64,000 nt of DNA, taken from positions 774,816-838,815 of the forward strand of contig VWZP01008549.1 of the NCBI GenBank assembly GCA_013396995.1. Direction: 5' to 3'. Below the pieces are notes generated by a model. The model searched no databases and was not told where the DNA came from. It saw only the letters and a program-made list of their open reading frames with translations. How positions within the stretch are numbered: the first letter of the stretch is position 1; each line of letters opens with the position of its first letter. The translations under genes were made by a program, and so were the position numbers. The stretch is from Dicaeum eximium (lineage: Eukaryota; Chordata; Aves; Passeriformes; Dicaeidae). Of this stretch, positions 38,022 to 51,200 are shown in pieces.

Positions 38022-39034
38022 TGTACTGGTTTTGGCTGGAGTAGAGCTTATTTTCATCACAGTAGCTGCTATGGGGCTATGGTTTGGATTTGTGACCAAA
38101 AGTGCGTTGATAACACAGAGATGTTTTTGTTAGAGCTGAGCAGGGCTGACACCGAGTCAGGGTCTTTTCTGCCTCCCACGCCCCCCCAGTGAGAGGGCTG
38201 GGGGTGCACAGGAAGTGGTGAGAGCTGTGGGACAGCTGACCCCAGCTGGCAGAGGTATATCCCATAACATATGGCATCATGCTCAGTGTATGTAGCTGAG
38301 GGAAGCAGAAGGAGGGGTGATATGTGTCACAGCCATTTTATAAGTTTCTTATATGGAAACTTGCTGGACATCTTTCCTTCCAGGGGAAAGCTGACTTCTC
38401 TGCAGATTTCTGTAAAAACAAATCCATGTCTGTGTGTGGACTCAAGGACAACAGATGCATTCCTTTGCTCTGTCTCCTGATACAGGAGATGTAGTTTTCT
38501 CTTTCTAGCCAATGATGTAGAGGCTGTAATCTCTCTGACTTTGTAAGCATTGGGGAGTCTTGCTCTAACCATGGTGGAGGAAACATGTAACTCTGAACGT
38601 GGGCACCTTAGCCCTAAAACCTTCTGAATAATGGATTCATTCTAATAAATCATATAAGCCTTCTGATACTGGAGTCAGGGAGTCTTCATTCAGCACCCAA
38701 CACAAGACCCAGAGAAGCAAACAGCTTTCCAGGCATCAGATCCTTTTAAAACAACAGAGATGCACAAAGTGATGGAGTTCGTCTTCCCAAGTCACATTAC
38801 ATGATGGAGCCCTGCTTTCCTGGGGATGGCTGAACACCTGCCTGACCATGGGAAGTGGTGAATCCACTCCTGCTTTGCCAGTGTGTGCCGCTTTTGCTTT
38901 ACTTGTTAAACTGTCTTTATCTCAATCCGTGAGTTTTCTCACTTTAATCCTTCTAATTCTCCCTCCCATCCCATGGGGGGCAGAATGAGCAAGCAGCCAT
39001 GTGGTGCCTAGTCACTGGCTGGGGTTTAACCACA
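38022..39034 (+). mobile_element. endogenous retrovirus solo LTR, interrupted by an insertion
   Basis: Starts TGTACTGGTTTTGGCTGG and ends GGGGTTTAACCACA, TG...CA termini in the form I recall for an abundant songbird LTR. The left arm runs to about 38320 (GATAACACAGAGATG, GCTGACCCCAGCTGGC). The right arm resumes at about 38756 with GTCTTCCCAAGTCAC, GGAGCCCTGCTTTCCTGGGG and TTAAACTGTCTTTATCTC. The two arms abut in the remembered consensus, so the roughly 435 bp between them is a later insertion. No retroviral coding region flanks it, hence a solo LTR. Target-site duplications are not obvious, which suggests age. Family assignment is from memory. Confidence 0.82.
38320..38756. mobile_element. 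insertion nested inside the LTR, identity unknown
   Basis: Sequence with no counterpart in the surrounding LTR. It starts near TGTGTCACAGCC, contains AATAAATC at about 38644 and ends near CAACACAAGACC. A TG start, a polyadenylation-type hexamer and an ACA near the end hint at a second, different LTR, but the boundaries and class are uncertain. Confidence 0.45.
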
Positions 39035-39119
39035 ATGATATATTGTTACATAGGTATTTATAATCCCACAACTGTGGTATATTATGTGTATCTGCTTGAA
39101 AAATCATAGGAGGTTCCTC

Positions 39120-39133
39120 TTTTTTTTTTTTTT
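39120..39133. repeat. poly-T tract
   Basis: A run of T on the plus strand in intergenic DNA. Confidence 0.8.
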
Positions 39134-39971
39134 ATTTCAATATAGTTACATTCTCTTATTGGGTTATAACTTTCTTACTCGCATTAATATCTGTTCAGTC
39201 TGTGCAATGAGTCAATACATTCCCATTTTCTGCAGAGAAAATAAACCAAAAAACACTCATCAAGATTAATATGATCCATAAAGGCAGAAGATGATTTTTC
39301 TTTTTTGAAGAGCTATAACTGGGGTAAGATGTTCTTTCTCCCCCTTCCAGTGGCTTCTGTATTTGTATTTATAAAACAACTTTACCTCAAAGATAGGCTT
39401 AAGTCTTACAACAATTAGAATCATTATTAGGCAAACTGTAAAGTTAAATTCTTTATAATCTTTTCTGTCTGTGGATTTTGAAGCACTTCATATATTGGTA
39501 TAAAGCACAAAATTCTGCACAGCACTGATAGCTTCAAATCTTCACATTTCCTTAATTGCTCCCCAGGTAAGTAGGATAATTTGCTCCAGACTTATGGCTA
39601 CTGTGGCAACCCAGAAACTGACTGGAATATTAAATTGACAGACTGTAGCAAGTTTTATAGGCTTAACTGGATCAGAGGTTTTGCCTGAACAAAGAAATGA
39701 CATAAAATATCCTGCAAACTGGATAAAAACACAAGGTGAATGCTGGTGGTGGTTTTACATTAACTTTCTTTCCTTCAGAAGGTGAATCTCAAGAAAATAA
39801 GGGATATTAGGTGCAGATTTTAGAAGTGGTAAGGCAGGTGGAGTTTCTCAGGCAACAGCTCATCTGGCTCCTGTCCTGTAGGGTTAAAAGGCAAGGAACC
39901 AGTTTGGACCCTGACTTTCACCCCTCCCACGAGAAGTTTACCATGTACTTACTCTTCCTTCCCCTTGATCA

Positions 39972-40200
39972 GAGAATCATGGAATGATTCTTTAAGAGAC
40001 CTTAAAGGTCATCTAGTTCCAAACCCCCTGCCATGTGCAGGAATCCTTTCACTAGACCAGGCTATTCTGAACCCCATCCAGCCTGCCTGGTCTTAAACAC
40101 CTCCAAGGATGGGGAATCCACAACATCTCTGGGCAGCTTGTGCCAGTATCTAACCTAATCCTGCCCTCCTTCAGCTTAAGGCCATGCCTGATCCCAGTAC
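39972..40200 (-). mobile_element. CR1 LINE 3' fragment
   Basis: Reverse complement of a CR1 tail: GAGAATCATGGAATGATTC, then ACCTTAAAGGTCATCTAGTTCC, CCTGCCATGTGCAGG, and TGGGGAATCCACAACATCTC further in. Well aligned to the remembered consensus with moderate divergence. The T tract at 40285-40297 follows at a distance and is probably unrelated. Confidence 0.88.
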
Positions 40201-40284
40201 CCAAACCCACACTCTGGCATATCTTTCCAGAGACCCAGGTGAATACTATAAAGTTAGATAAACTCAATAATGCTCCCCCCTGCC

Positions 40285-40297
40285 TTTTTTTTTTTTT
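40285..40297. repeat. poly-T tract
   Basis: A short T homopolymer after TGCC. Confidence 0.8.
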
Positions 40298-42124
40298 AAT
40301 GATTTCTAGTAATAAGTAAAACAAAGCATTAGATCAAAGACAAAGAAAAGTTGGTGTCCTGTTCTCCCCTTTCCTTCCCCACTGGAGACTTGGCATCCTC
40401 ACTTTCTTTGCCTTTATTTTAATAAAATGGAAATGAATTTTGCTTTTAAATAATCACTGTTTTAAACACAACAACTCTTAATGTGCTCTCTGGAAAACAG
40501 ATGGTAAATGTACTGTCACCTCTACATCTTCCATAAACTGACTGATCTTTGTTATATTTCATGTGCAGTCCTTCTGAGGTGCTGATGATGAGGCCGTGGT
40601 CAGGTACCAGAAGAGTGGGCCCCACTTGGCTTCTTGGGGTCTGAGCCTTCCAGCCAAAAAGCAGAAGCAGATAAAGGAAATGATTCATGGCAAAAGGGCT
40701 ATATTTGGTACCATGATTTCTCATACATGTTCAGACAAGCTAGGATTTTTAAAATTTTTTTTAAAAAATTGATTATAACTTAAAACAAATCAACCAGACA
40801 AATGCTGTTTGAAGTCATCAAAGTACATGGTATAAAAACTCTTCTGCCCTCTAGTGCTGTGAAGCAGCATGATATCTTAGATGCACTGATCGATTTTTAG
40901 GAGGGGAAGATATGTAGCATTGCAACCCACAATTTCAGCCACTTTTATCACTGCCAAAGGGAAGGGAGGGGAGTTTAAAAGGTACTTAATAATTTTTGTG
41001 TATGAACTTGAGAGAAATATGATCTTAATATCTGAAACAAAAAACAAAAGCTATAAAAAAGTCTTGAAACAGATGAATTGTGTAGCAGCTTGTTAAAGGC
41101 ATTTTGGGATGAACTGGAAATGCTACTACTCAATCAAATAGTGAAAAATCTGAAGCAACATCACTGATGGGGAATGTTATGCCATAAGTGAGATGTGTTG
41201 TCAAAGCTTCTTTTAAGTAATGTTTCCAGCTGTGTGGTGAATGCCAGTGGAGCATTGCTGCTCTCTTCACTCCTGCCTCTGAGGGTCTGGGATTCAGTGG
41301 AGATGGGCAGAACAGTCTCACCGTCTCGGGGGCACCAGAGTATGCCGGCAGAAAGGGAAAAGATCATATTAAATGGCACCATTAAAGCTCACAGCTCTAT
41401 CTTTTCTAGTTTAATCTCATAAATTAATCCACATCCTGCTAGAATAAGTCTTCAAAGAGAAAGAGCTAATTGGATATAAATACTCTCTTACCAAACCCTG
41501 AATTACAGCAATACAGCAGCAGGCAGCTTTGCGCACTTTGATCTCTTTGCATTATTTTCATTCCCCTTTTAAGCCTTAGTCTTGGGCCTTATTGTATCAT
41601 TACTTTTCCATTGCCAACTTCTCTCTCTGCTTACTAGTTTGTCCTCTAGCCACTCCCTGTGGCCTTTCCTGAAGAGGCTCAGCCTTCATCCCTGATTATT
41701 TTTTGCTAGCTGCTCTTCTCCTTGTGCTTTCCCTGCAATGAAGCCAGATGAAATATTTGTGCCCAAATGTGGATATAAAACCCTGCCAAGACTCTGATGT
41801 GTGGGGCCAACTTCTGCTTAGTGCATTTCTGGTAAACCTGCACCCCCATGGCAGAGCTTCTGCTCAGTGGGGGCCATGTAAACTCCTACTCACACAATAC
41901 ACCACGGAGATAAAACCCTTTGTCTTCTCCAAGTGGAACTGACATGTTTTCATCACTCTTTTGATCACCTTGAGTCTCTTAATACACTCTGAACTCTGTC
42001 TTGCCTCTTTGCTGTCACATTAGATTGATAGCTCCTTGAGACAGCAACTGCATTTTGAATTAAGTCTGGCGAAACAGGGCCCTTCTCCCGATTCAGTGAG
42101 TCGCACCTTAGGCGTGACAGCAAG

Positions 42125-42200
42125 ATGAATATGCCCGAGGAGTTCCTGGTGCCTGAAAATGAAAGGAAGACTGACAAGGAAACTGAGGTTCAGGCTGAGA
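42125..42200 (+). CDS. EPSTI1: possible EPSTI1 first coding exon
   Basis: ATG at 42125 opens MNMPEEFLVPENERKTDKET plus five residues, then a strong donor GA|GTAAGT. The acidic/polar composition, locally raised CpG content and position 0.5 kb before the first certain exon make it attractive. However, it ends in phase 1 whereas the exon at 42685 needs phase 2, and the direct join gives an early TAA. Either another exon intervenes, a different donor is used, this is a 5' UTR exon, or it is not an exon. Confidence 0.4.
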
Positions 42201-45200
42201 GTAAGTCATCTAGGTCCATCACAAACAGTGTGACTTTGCACACTCCTTGGACAGCTTTTGGGCAGGCTGTTTAAGTCCACAAGGTGCTTGGTGCCCACAA
42301 GGTAAGAGCTGGGACTGCCAGCACCAGTGTGCTTCCCAGTAGACAGTGGTCTTCCACATGGAACATCTTGATTCAAGGAAGTGATTTGATTTGAAATGCA
42401 TGAGATTTGAGGTCAGCAGTATAGAATGAGACTTGAAGAACAGCAAAAACTATGCTAAAAGTTCCTGAAAATATTATTCTTAGTATCTGCTGCCAATTCC
42501 AAATATAACAAGTATTCCTAGAGTACTTACCAAAAATTCCTGAAGAGCTGAATCAGAATAAATACCAGTTTTTCTATGAATTTTTTGCTACAACAGCGGA
42601 AAACTGACTTCACTGATAAAAAACCTCTTTCTAGTTCTGATTTTGTGTAAACAGGAAAAATAAGAGTGTATTCTTTCATTTTAGTGTTGGCCCATATGTC
42701 TTGGTAACTCCAAATGAAACCAGAAGAAAACAGTTGCAGCAAAGTAAGTTGAGTTGTCTAATATCATAATACATTATTTCTACTTGAATAACTTTGGGAT
42801 TTTAGCATTTTCTTGCTCTTGCAACTTTTATTCTCATTTTTACAATGCTTTTCTATGTACAGCTGTAACAGTAATGCCAATGCTCTGAGCATTCTCCATG
42901 ATCATGTAGCTTTTCTTCTCATCTCTGCCTTGACTTCATGCAGAATAAATCTTGTTCAGAAGGGTTTTGTTAAATTCAGTGCAGGTGCTGTTCAAGATGG
43001 CTTCTACAAGACTATGCTGGAATCAGCTCTATCCAACTTTTACAAGATTGTATTCATATTGGGGAACTTTGCACAGTCTCAGGGTTAAGAGGAGGAAGAA
43101 CAAAAATATAAATAAGAAATATTTTTGAATATACTCCCACGTGAAAACAAAAACAACTGCAGACACTGTTGGTTCTTGAACATGCATTTAAGGAGTGTAG
43201 GTGGGTCTTTTAATGAAACTGATAATAGTCATTTTAGATGGAAAGTATTTGGGGATATATGTTCACTTTTGCTTGTCTTTGAGTCTTGCTAGTGAAAGTA
43301 GCTAAGCAGGAACACCCTGAACCTCTACCAGAAAGATCAGGCATATGTTGAAATCTTTTCTTGGCAAAGTTACAGCAAGAGCCAGTTGTGAAATAAATTC
43401 TGTATATAGAGGTGACTGACTGAGCACAGCAGTCCTACGCACCTGGGCATTGATTTATGCAAGACATGAAAACTGAAGGAGTGTGAGTCAGCACTTCTCA
43501 TGTCTTGAGTCCTCGAGGAAACAGTGCAATTAAATCCTCTCTTCTCAAACATTGTGAGTTTGGCTGAAATGCTTCACCAGCAGGCTGGTATGGTTTCCTT
43601 TGGTTGCAAGAAAGAAAATGGACTTATCATGAACCAAACTGTAATCTTTTTGAAGGAAGAATAGCAGCAGATCATCTTCACCTGACTGTGATGTTAACAG
43701 CAAAGGTGCTGCTGCTCTAATAAAGATCTGTTTTCACTTTGTGGCCCCAGTGTGAAAGGTCTGAAGCATGTCAAGTATTTCTTTCTTAGATGCTGGAAGA
43801 AATAGGACCTCACTGAATGCAGTCTCTGCTTAAATGCTTGTTTTAAAGGTGAAATAAAAAGCTGTTATCTGTCTTTTGCTTCTCTTTAGAGGCTTACCCA
43901 AATACTGGCTTTATCCTCTTAGAGGAAGGCTGGTGTTAGCCTCCAATTGCCATAGTCAGCCATTAGGATATACAGTCAGTAAGAGTGAAATTCCCTAGAG
44001 AACTGAGGTGCTGGTGTAAAACACAGCTCCTTTTTCCATAGGCTTTATTGGCCTTGCTATTGAAAGGAATTGTTGTGTTTTTCCTCTGTCAGTTGACAAA
44101 GAGAAGTTAAATCAGCCATCCTAGAGCATATGGCTGCACCCTGGCTGCACTGACTTCCACTGACTACACTGGGAGCTTGCTGCCCATCTCACATGTGGGT
44201 GCCTATGTTGAAGTGTCTTAATTTGAAGCTGATTCATGCATTCCTCCTGTTTTTATTTAGGGAGCATGTGGTTGGGAGGGAAAATTACTTTTCATTTCCC
44301 TGCTGGGGAGCATTACACCACAAGGATTTCCCTCTATGCAGCAGTAACATCTTCATCGTAACAACTTCTGCTTTACCTGCAGGAGTAAATACTGTGGCAC
44401 TTACCTATAGGTTCCCAGGGGTTAAAAAGCAGTCTATGAGCAGTCTCCTAGCTGGTTTTGGCTTTATTTTGGGGTTGAGTCCTAGGGTTGCTCACCATTA
44501 CAGTCTCGAGTTAGGAAAAAATATTTGTCTTATTAGCTGATCATTGCAGTCACTGTGTAACCTCTTTGTGGGGGTGTCTGCATCCCTTCAGAACAAACTG
44601 GTTCCTGGATGGTCTTCAGGATTACATGCAATTAGCAGTAATGACTGCTTTTTAGTATTCCTCTAACTTCTGTATATTTATCTCTTTTTATACCTGCTCA
44701 GTTGCTAAGAAAGAGCTCGATGACCTGGAGCAATGGAAGAAAGAACACAGGCCAGGGCCAATTACACTGGTGCCACGGAGACTGGGTAAGACACGTAAAT
44801 CAGCAATTGAGAATTGCAAAATTTAATTTTCCAAGATATGAGACATTTTTCACTTTTTCTCACTACTTATTAAAGAGATTCTGTGTCAATAAGGGCTGAC
44901 ATGAGTCTCTTGTATGTGCTCTATGCTTCTTGATGATCATGGCAAGGAAGATGTTTCTGAAACAAAACAGCACAGATTGTCACTCAAGAAGTCTGTCAAG
45001 AGCAGAGTAGAAAATCTGTACTAACATTTGGGGAAAACAGGTGGATTAACCCTCCTGCTGTTTACACTGTCTGTGGTTGATGTCTCTGAGGAGGCACACT
45101 CTTGTCATCAGTGGACAGCATGTTGGAGACCCTCCAGTTACCCATAAGAAAACTCCTCTGTGTTACTATCTGTGCTTTCCTGGCTGCTGGCTCTTGAAGA

Positions 45201-48200
45201 GGTGAATATGATCCCTGCAGCTCCAGCATTTGCAGGCTAAATGTGCATGAAGCCTTGTATTACCAATTTTTTAAAGATAGCAGACAAGTAAATGAAAAAC
45301 AGGGTAAAAGAACTTAAGACACCCTGAACAAAACTGATGTGTTTGCTAAAATAACCAAGATGTTTTGTGGATGGGTGAGGGAAAGTGTAGGAAATATCTT
45401 GAATTGCAACCACTATCAAGTACTGAATTTAGTGATATTTCAGGCTTAGTTTAAGAAAGTTTTAGAAAAGAAGAGCTGCCCTTCCTTACCTTGGCTGTTG
45501 TAGGATAATTTGGGGTGCACAGTGCAGGATGTGGTCTGCTTTGACCTGCAAATTAAGTTCTTTCTCTGCCAGGCTGCATAAGATAAGTTTGCGGTGGTGT
45601 ACCGTGTATAAAAATAGACAGCAGGTGGGAGATAGAGGAATTTGAACTGACTCCAACCTAGAGCTGATTTTTGGCTCAAGGTGATCCTGGTCCCACATGT
45701 TCTTCCCTACAGCTGAGTCACAGCTGTTTGCAGTGGTGGCAATGCCCTGTATTCCCACCATCATGTGCAGCTGTGTGGCCAGACACGGTCTTTGTGAGTT
45801 CATGTGTAACATCTGCTTCTTGCTTGTGGGTAGTTCCCACAGCACAGAAGACATACTTCTGTCCCACAGAAGACATACTTCTGTCACAAGAAGACAATTG
45901 AGCTCTTTGCTGAAGAAAGTGAAATCTGGAAAAACAAATTTGGCAAGTTTGGTATGTGCGGGCTGGCTGCGTGACTGAGAGTGTGCTTTAAAGCTGCAGT
46001 GACTGAGTGTCAGGAGCCTTAACTTCTGGCCCCACTACATTTAAAATCTTCCTTGGCAAAGAAGAAACTTAAGAGGAAAAAAAAATAAAGTAAGAAAGTA
46101 TGATGTCGTTAGTCACTCTCTAGCGGCCACTTAGACTCCTGCGGACTGTGACACAGGCACTGTGTTCAGTGCCTCTGAAAAGACTGAGGTGCAAAGATAT
46201 TAGAACATATCATTCCCACAGAAACAAATTTGGAGCTGAAATGGCACCTCCAATTTCACCACTGTAGGTATTCATTAAGGGAAAAAAAGTATCATGTTTT
46301 TTTCCCAGAGTGATTTTAAGGGACTACACATCTAGTCCAAATCACTAAAAAAAAATCTCTAAATAAAGTTGAAGTTTGGTAAACTTGAAGTTTTTTAACA
46401 CTTGTGCTTTCCATAGAGAAATAAGTATTATGGATTTGAACTGTGTAATATTTGACTGGCAAACTTTCAGGCATCATGGAGAGATGAGTGCAATGAAGGA
46501 TGCAAGTTCTACTCTTCTCCATAGAGCAAGAAGGCAATAGGCAATTTCTGATAATGATCAGAAAAATGTTTGTTCCAAGATGATGTCTACCAGTACTGGC
46601 AAAAAAACTACAGTGCACAAAAGAAATTTTGCCGATAAAAGTCTAAAAAAGAGAAAGATTAGGCATCCAAGACGTTTCAAAACTTGTTTAGCAGCAGCTT
46701 TATTTTCTAGACCTGAGGAAGAGACACTCCACAATGCCAGCTGTATGCTTATTGCTGCTCTAAGCTTATTGCTTGTATACTGTATGGCCACTCTCTCTTG
46801 ATAACTTATCTTAGGGATTTATTTGTGTCCATAGAAATGTTGCCACACTTAGGGAATTGATCTCCCATTCACTGAATGTCACAAAAGCTCCTAAAGATTA
46901 GTTACCTTCCATTAGTAAATGGAGAGAGCTACCTTTAGACAAGAGTGCTCCCTCCTGAAAGGTCTAGTATAGTTGTCTTACATTACATAGACTGGTTTAG
47001 GTCTGAAGGAAACTTAAATATCATTAGTTTTAACTGCCCTGCCAGGGGCAGGGATACCTTCCACTAAACCAGGTTGCTCAAGGAGCAATCCAGCCTGGCC
47101 TTGAACACTTCCAGAGATGGGACATCCACAGCCTCTCTGGGCAATCTGTGCCAGTGCCTCAGCACGTCATAGTGAAACATTTCTTCATTATATTCAATCT
47201 AAATCTCTCCTCTTTCAGTTTAAAGCCACTCCTCCTTGTCCTACTACTATATGCTCTTGCACAAATTCCCTCTTCAGCTCTCTTGTAGGCCCCTTCAGGT
47301 ACTGAAAGGCTGCTAGGGGGTCTCCCTGGAGCCTTCTCCTCTCCTGGGGGTACAATCCTGGCTCCCTCAGCCTTTCTTTACAGGAGAGGTGTTCTAGCCC
47401 TCTGTTCATCTTTGAGGCCCTCCTATGGACTCAATCCAGCAGGTCCTTGTCCTTCTTATACTGGGGACTCCAGATCTGGATGCAGCACTGCAGGTGGGGT
47501 CTCACCAGAGCAGAGCAGGGGGGCAGAATCACATTCCCCCAACTGGCTGCCCATGCTGCTTTTTGATACAGCCCAGGATATCAGGCACCTAAAGCAGCAC
47601 AGATTGGTCCAGCTGCTTCTAAAGAATTAGGAGTCACATAGAAGGGAATTTCTCATGAAAACAATAAATTGGGAAAATACAGCCCCCGTCCTCAGAATGG
47701 AATGAGGGCTGCTGTTATTTTTTGCAACAACTGAAGGGAATAAATTATTTCCTTTCCTGCAGCAAGAAAATACTTGCTGAAATAGAAAATAGAGCAGAGT
47801 AATAGAATCAAAGTCACTCTCAATCCCTTAAGACCCAGTATCACTTTCTTTGTGTGGCTGGTTTTTTTGTTTGTGGGGGTTTTGTTTCTTTTTATTGAAG
47901 GCGGAACATTATGGCCAGAGCTTTAGATGTTCACAAAAGAGAGTCCATGGCTTTGGAAAAGGATGCTTTCTACTACTTGGATATGAATGTGAGGTCTGTA
48001 GGAAAAGGCTTTGACTTCCATTTCAGAAAGGGGATTCCTTGAGCCCCAATACATTATTTAGAAAATATTAAAATTATAGCCTCCCATTAGAGCTGGCAGA
48101 GTCCAAGATCATAAATTTGATAAAAGAGAAACTTTTTCTCAATAGCATTTCTGACTGTATACATGTGACAAACTGAGCAAAGGTAGGGATAGCTGGATGT

Positions 48201-51200
48201 GAAAATGAAAACTCACCTGCAAAGCATGACTGATTTTCTGAAAATGGAATAGTTCCTCAGGAAACTGATCATATACTGTACGGACATATTTGTTGGCAGA
48301 GTGGATGATACAGTGGGTGCTCTGTAAATAATAGGCAAGTGCTTTTGATGGATGAAAAGAATTATCAAAAAGGTCTCCTATCTGTTCTCTTTAATGTCAG
48401 ACAGCTACTGTAATTATGAAAAATTTTCTGTATGTGCATACATCCAGTCTGTTATATTGCTGTATTCTGAAATGACTGGCATTTGCAGTTAAAATGCTCA
48501 TACAAAGTGCCATTTATATTTTTGGGGTTTTTTTAAGGTGGAAACGAATCAGAGGCTCAAGTACGACAAAACCAGCAAATGATTCTCATGCAATCTAAAT
48601 ACCAGAAAAAGGTCAGTAAGAATAAATGTAGTTTTTTTCATTTTTAGAACTCAAAAGACAGCTTTTCATGTAGTGTTTCGTACGACTATAAAATGAACTC
48701 CAAGCTGCTTGACAGGAGAAAGTCATGAAACCTGAAGGAAGCAGCAGAAAATCAGAAACTAATGTTCTTCACCAAAGAAAATGAGAAATCTTTCCATAAA
48801 TATGTAGCAATCTGTATCACAGATGATATCTCAAAGAACAACCAGAACAGTTGTAAAGCCACTTAAATGCTGTGCTGTATCTTCCAGCATGCTGCTTACA
48901 CTTGGACTAATTGATCAATGTACCACCCTGTCCCGTGCTTATGTGGAATTGTTGTTCTGTTACAAGAGGTATAAATGCTTGTAAGTTATCAATCAGCTGT
49001 GTGAGTCCTTTCATGGGTGCCCATTTATCAGTCTTAGATTTCTCAGCCTTCTTAAAGCCAATATTGCAGTAGCTGTTGCACAGCCCGCATTATTCAGTGT
49101 CTTATTTTAAGGGAAAAAAAATCCAGAAACCTTCCCTAACACATTTTAGATTTGAAAGATGTGCACCACAGGAGTCAAGTTACCTTATGTGTCCCTTGTA
49201 TACATAAATATGTAAAATAACTTCCTATGTTTATGTCACACAGCACAAGAGAGAAGAGTATTTAAAAGCAAAAAAGGCAGCTGAAGAAGCTGAAATCCTG
49301 AAAATGAAAGCAATTCAGAGAGAAAAGGTAAATCTGGTTACTGCAGACTTGAAGCCATATAAGAGTTCATGTCTCGATGCTTGATTTTGCTGAACTACAT
49401 GGAGCTGGCTAATTAAATTAAGTGGTAGCCCTGGATGGTATCAAGGAATTAGGAAATGTAGTCCTCCTCCTCTTTGTCGCTGACTGAAGGATGCCTGCCC
49501 TTTTTGGAGTTTATGGAGGCTTTAGTGTTCCTTTGGCTCATCAGAAACTCCAGCCTTTCAGTTGCATCTGTCTGGCAGAGTTAGAAGAAAGGGAGAACAA
49601 GAAGGTCAGGAGTAAATTGTGTGCAGGTTATTTGGTTCACTTTGGCATGAGCTCCCTCTCTAAGATTGGGTTCTAGCAGTTGGCACAAAGACCTTAGAGA
49701 AATCCATAATTGCCTGTGCATTTGGGAAGAATACTAGAAAATCCAGTCTGTTGGGATGGAAAAGATATCCAAATCATGGAAAGGTCAGTGCAGTGAGCTG
49801 CATTGTGCTGAGAGCACCCTGAAATGCAGCTGCCCCTCCAGCCCTTCTATGGCCTGCATACACAAATGTCTTGCTAATAGGTCAGATCACTCTTCCTTCT
49901 AATATTCTCCATATATTGACACAATGATCGACTTTTATTTTCAAATTTTCTTTTATTATTTTGAATTTGTTTGTTTTTCTAGTTATTCTCACAAAGCATC
50001 TCCTTGTCCTTTGTGCCGCACAACCCTTTGTAAAAGTTCATTTGTGTCTCCTTGGTGGCAACCAAGTAGTACTTGCTTGAGAATGCAGTGTGGAATTAAT
50101 ATGAAAAATGAAAGGAGAGGGAGCATGATACTGATGTGCTCATTAACAAGGAGAGAAAGGGAGATTTCAGGTTTGCAAGTTTTGTCTCCACAACAGTAAA
50201 AATGATTTTCTGTGCAGAAACTGAATGTTGAGAGTTAATTATAAAGTCGTCGATACTGGTTGGCGGACAAGGGCATGCATAAACAAAAATAACTGTAATT
50301 GCCTCTAGGCTGGGGTTAGTCTGTTCCTGGTCTCTCAGTGGTTAGTAATATACTTTGTGCATAAGCCCATACACAATAGCTTACAGGGACAATAAATATT
50401 GTCACCCGAATATGTCGTTAGCTGTTGCCATCTCATGTATGGCTCCAGATGCAGTGATAATAGCAGTAGAAGAGAGTGGATTAATTATTTAATATATGTT
50501 GTTTGCCCATGGGCATTGAACAAGAAAAATGTTACAAGACTGCTATAATTTCTAGTTACACCTGGAAAATAGATTGATGTATCAGGTTTGTTTTCATGCT
50601 CTTTAATTTCCTTACCTTCACTCCCACAGATTATAAAATCTTTATAGATGTTGTAGATAGTAAAACTGTAAGTATCCATTTTTGCTGAAGGAGGATGCAA
50701 CATCACAGCAAACATCTTTGCCAAACAGACTGTCTAATTTGACTAAATAAACATATACCCACAAAGCAATCAAGCGAAACAGAGGTGTGTGAAAGGGAAC
50801 ACTTAGTTTGAATTTGTTTATTCAGATTGTCATCCACAATAGTGATTGAGCCGAAGGAGATTTCTTCTTGGAAGATGATTAGGTATTAAAAATTCAACCT
50901 TGTGTTTAAGAAGAGCATGCTGAAAAGCCACTGGAAGGTGCCAATTTGGCTATCTCACCCTGTCTACAGATGAAAAGCTCTCAAGACCTGAGAATGACAT
51001 GGATCCTACGGGTTCTGTACAACCAGCATTGGGATCTGTTTACCAAAGGAAAGGAGCTTTTTATTTGAAGTGATAGATTTGTATTCAACTGCACCTGTAG
51101 GGCATTGGCTGAGAGCATGTCTTTCTGCAAGTTCACAGGCCATCTTTTCTTGCTGGCCAGCCCTTCTTTTGCTTAAGGTTATTATTCATTCAATAAAAAC

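Larger units (their letters stand above)
39035..42124. other. intergenic region immediately upstream of EPSTI1
   Basis: Apart from a CR1 fragment (39972-40200) and T tracts I see no gene. There is no CpG island at the EPSTI1 end, unlike the DNAJC15 end. I looked for GAAANNGAAA-type interferon-response elements just upstream of 42125 and did not find a convincing one. Confidence 0.5.
44786..48537 (+). other. EPSTI1 intron carrying a CR1 element
   Basis: GT-AG intron of 3752 nt. It contains a 21-bp duplication at 45843-45885 and the long CR1 fragment at 46986-47580. Confidence 0.8.

Noticed and set aside
46986..47630. Possible exon from the 64- and 72-codon frames with GC-rich sequence
   Set aside because: The sequence is a CR1 element in reverse orientation; the frames are incidental.
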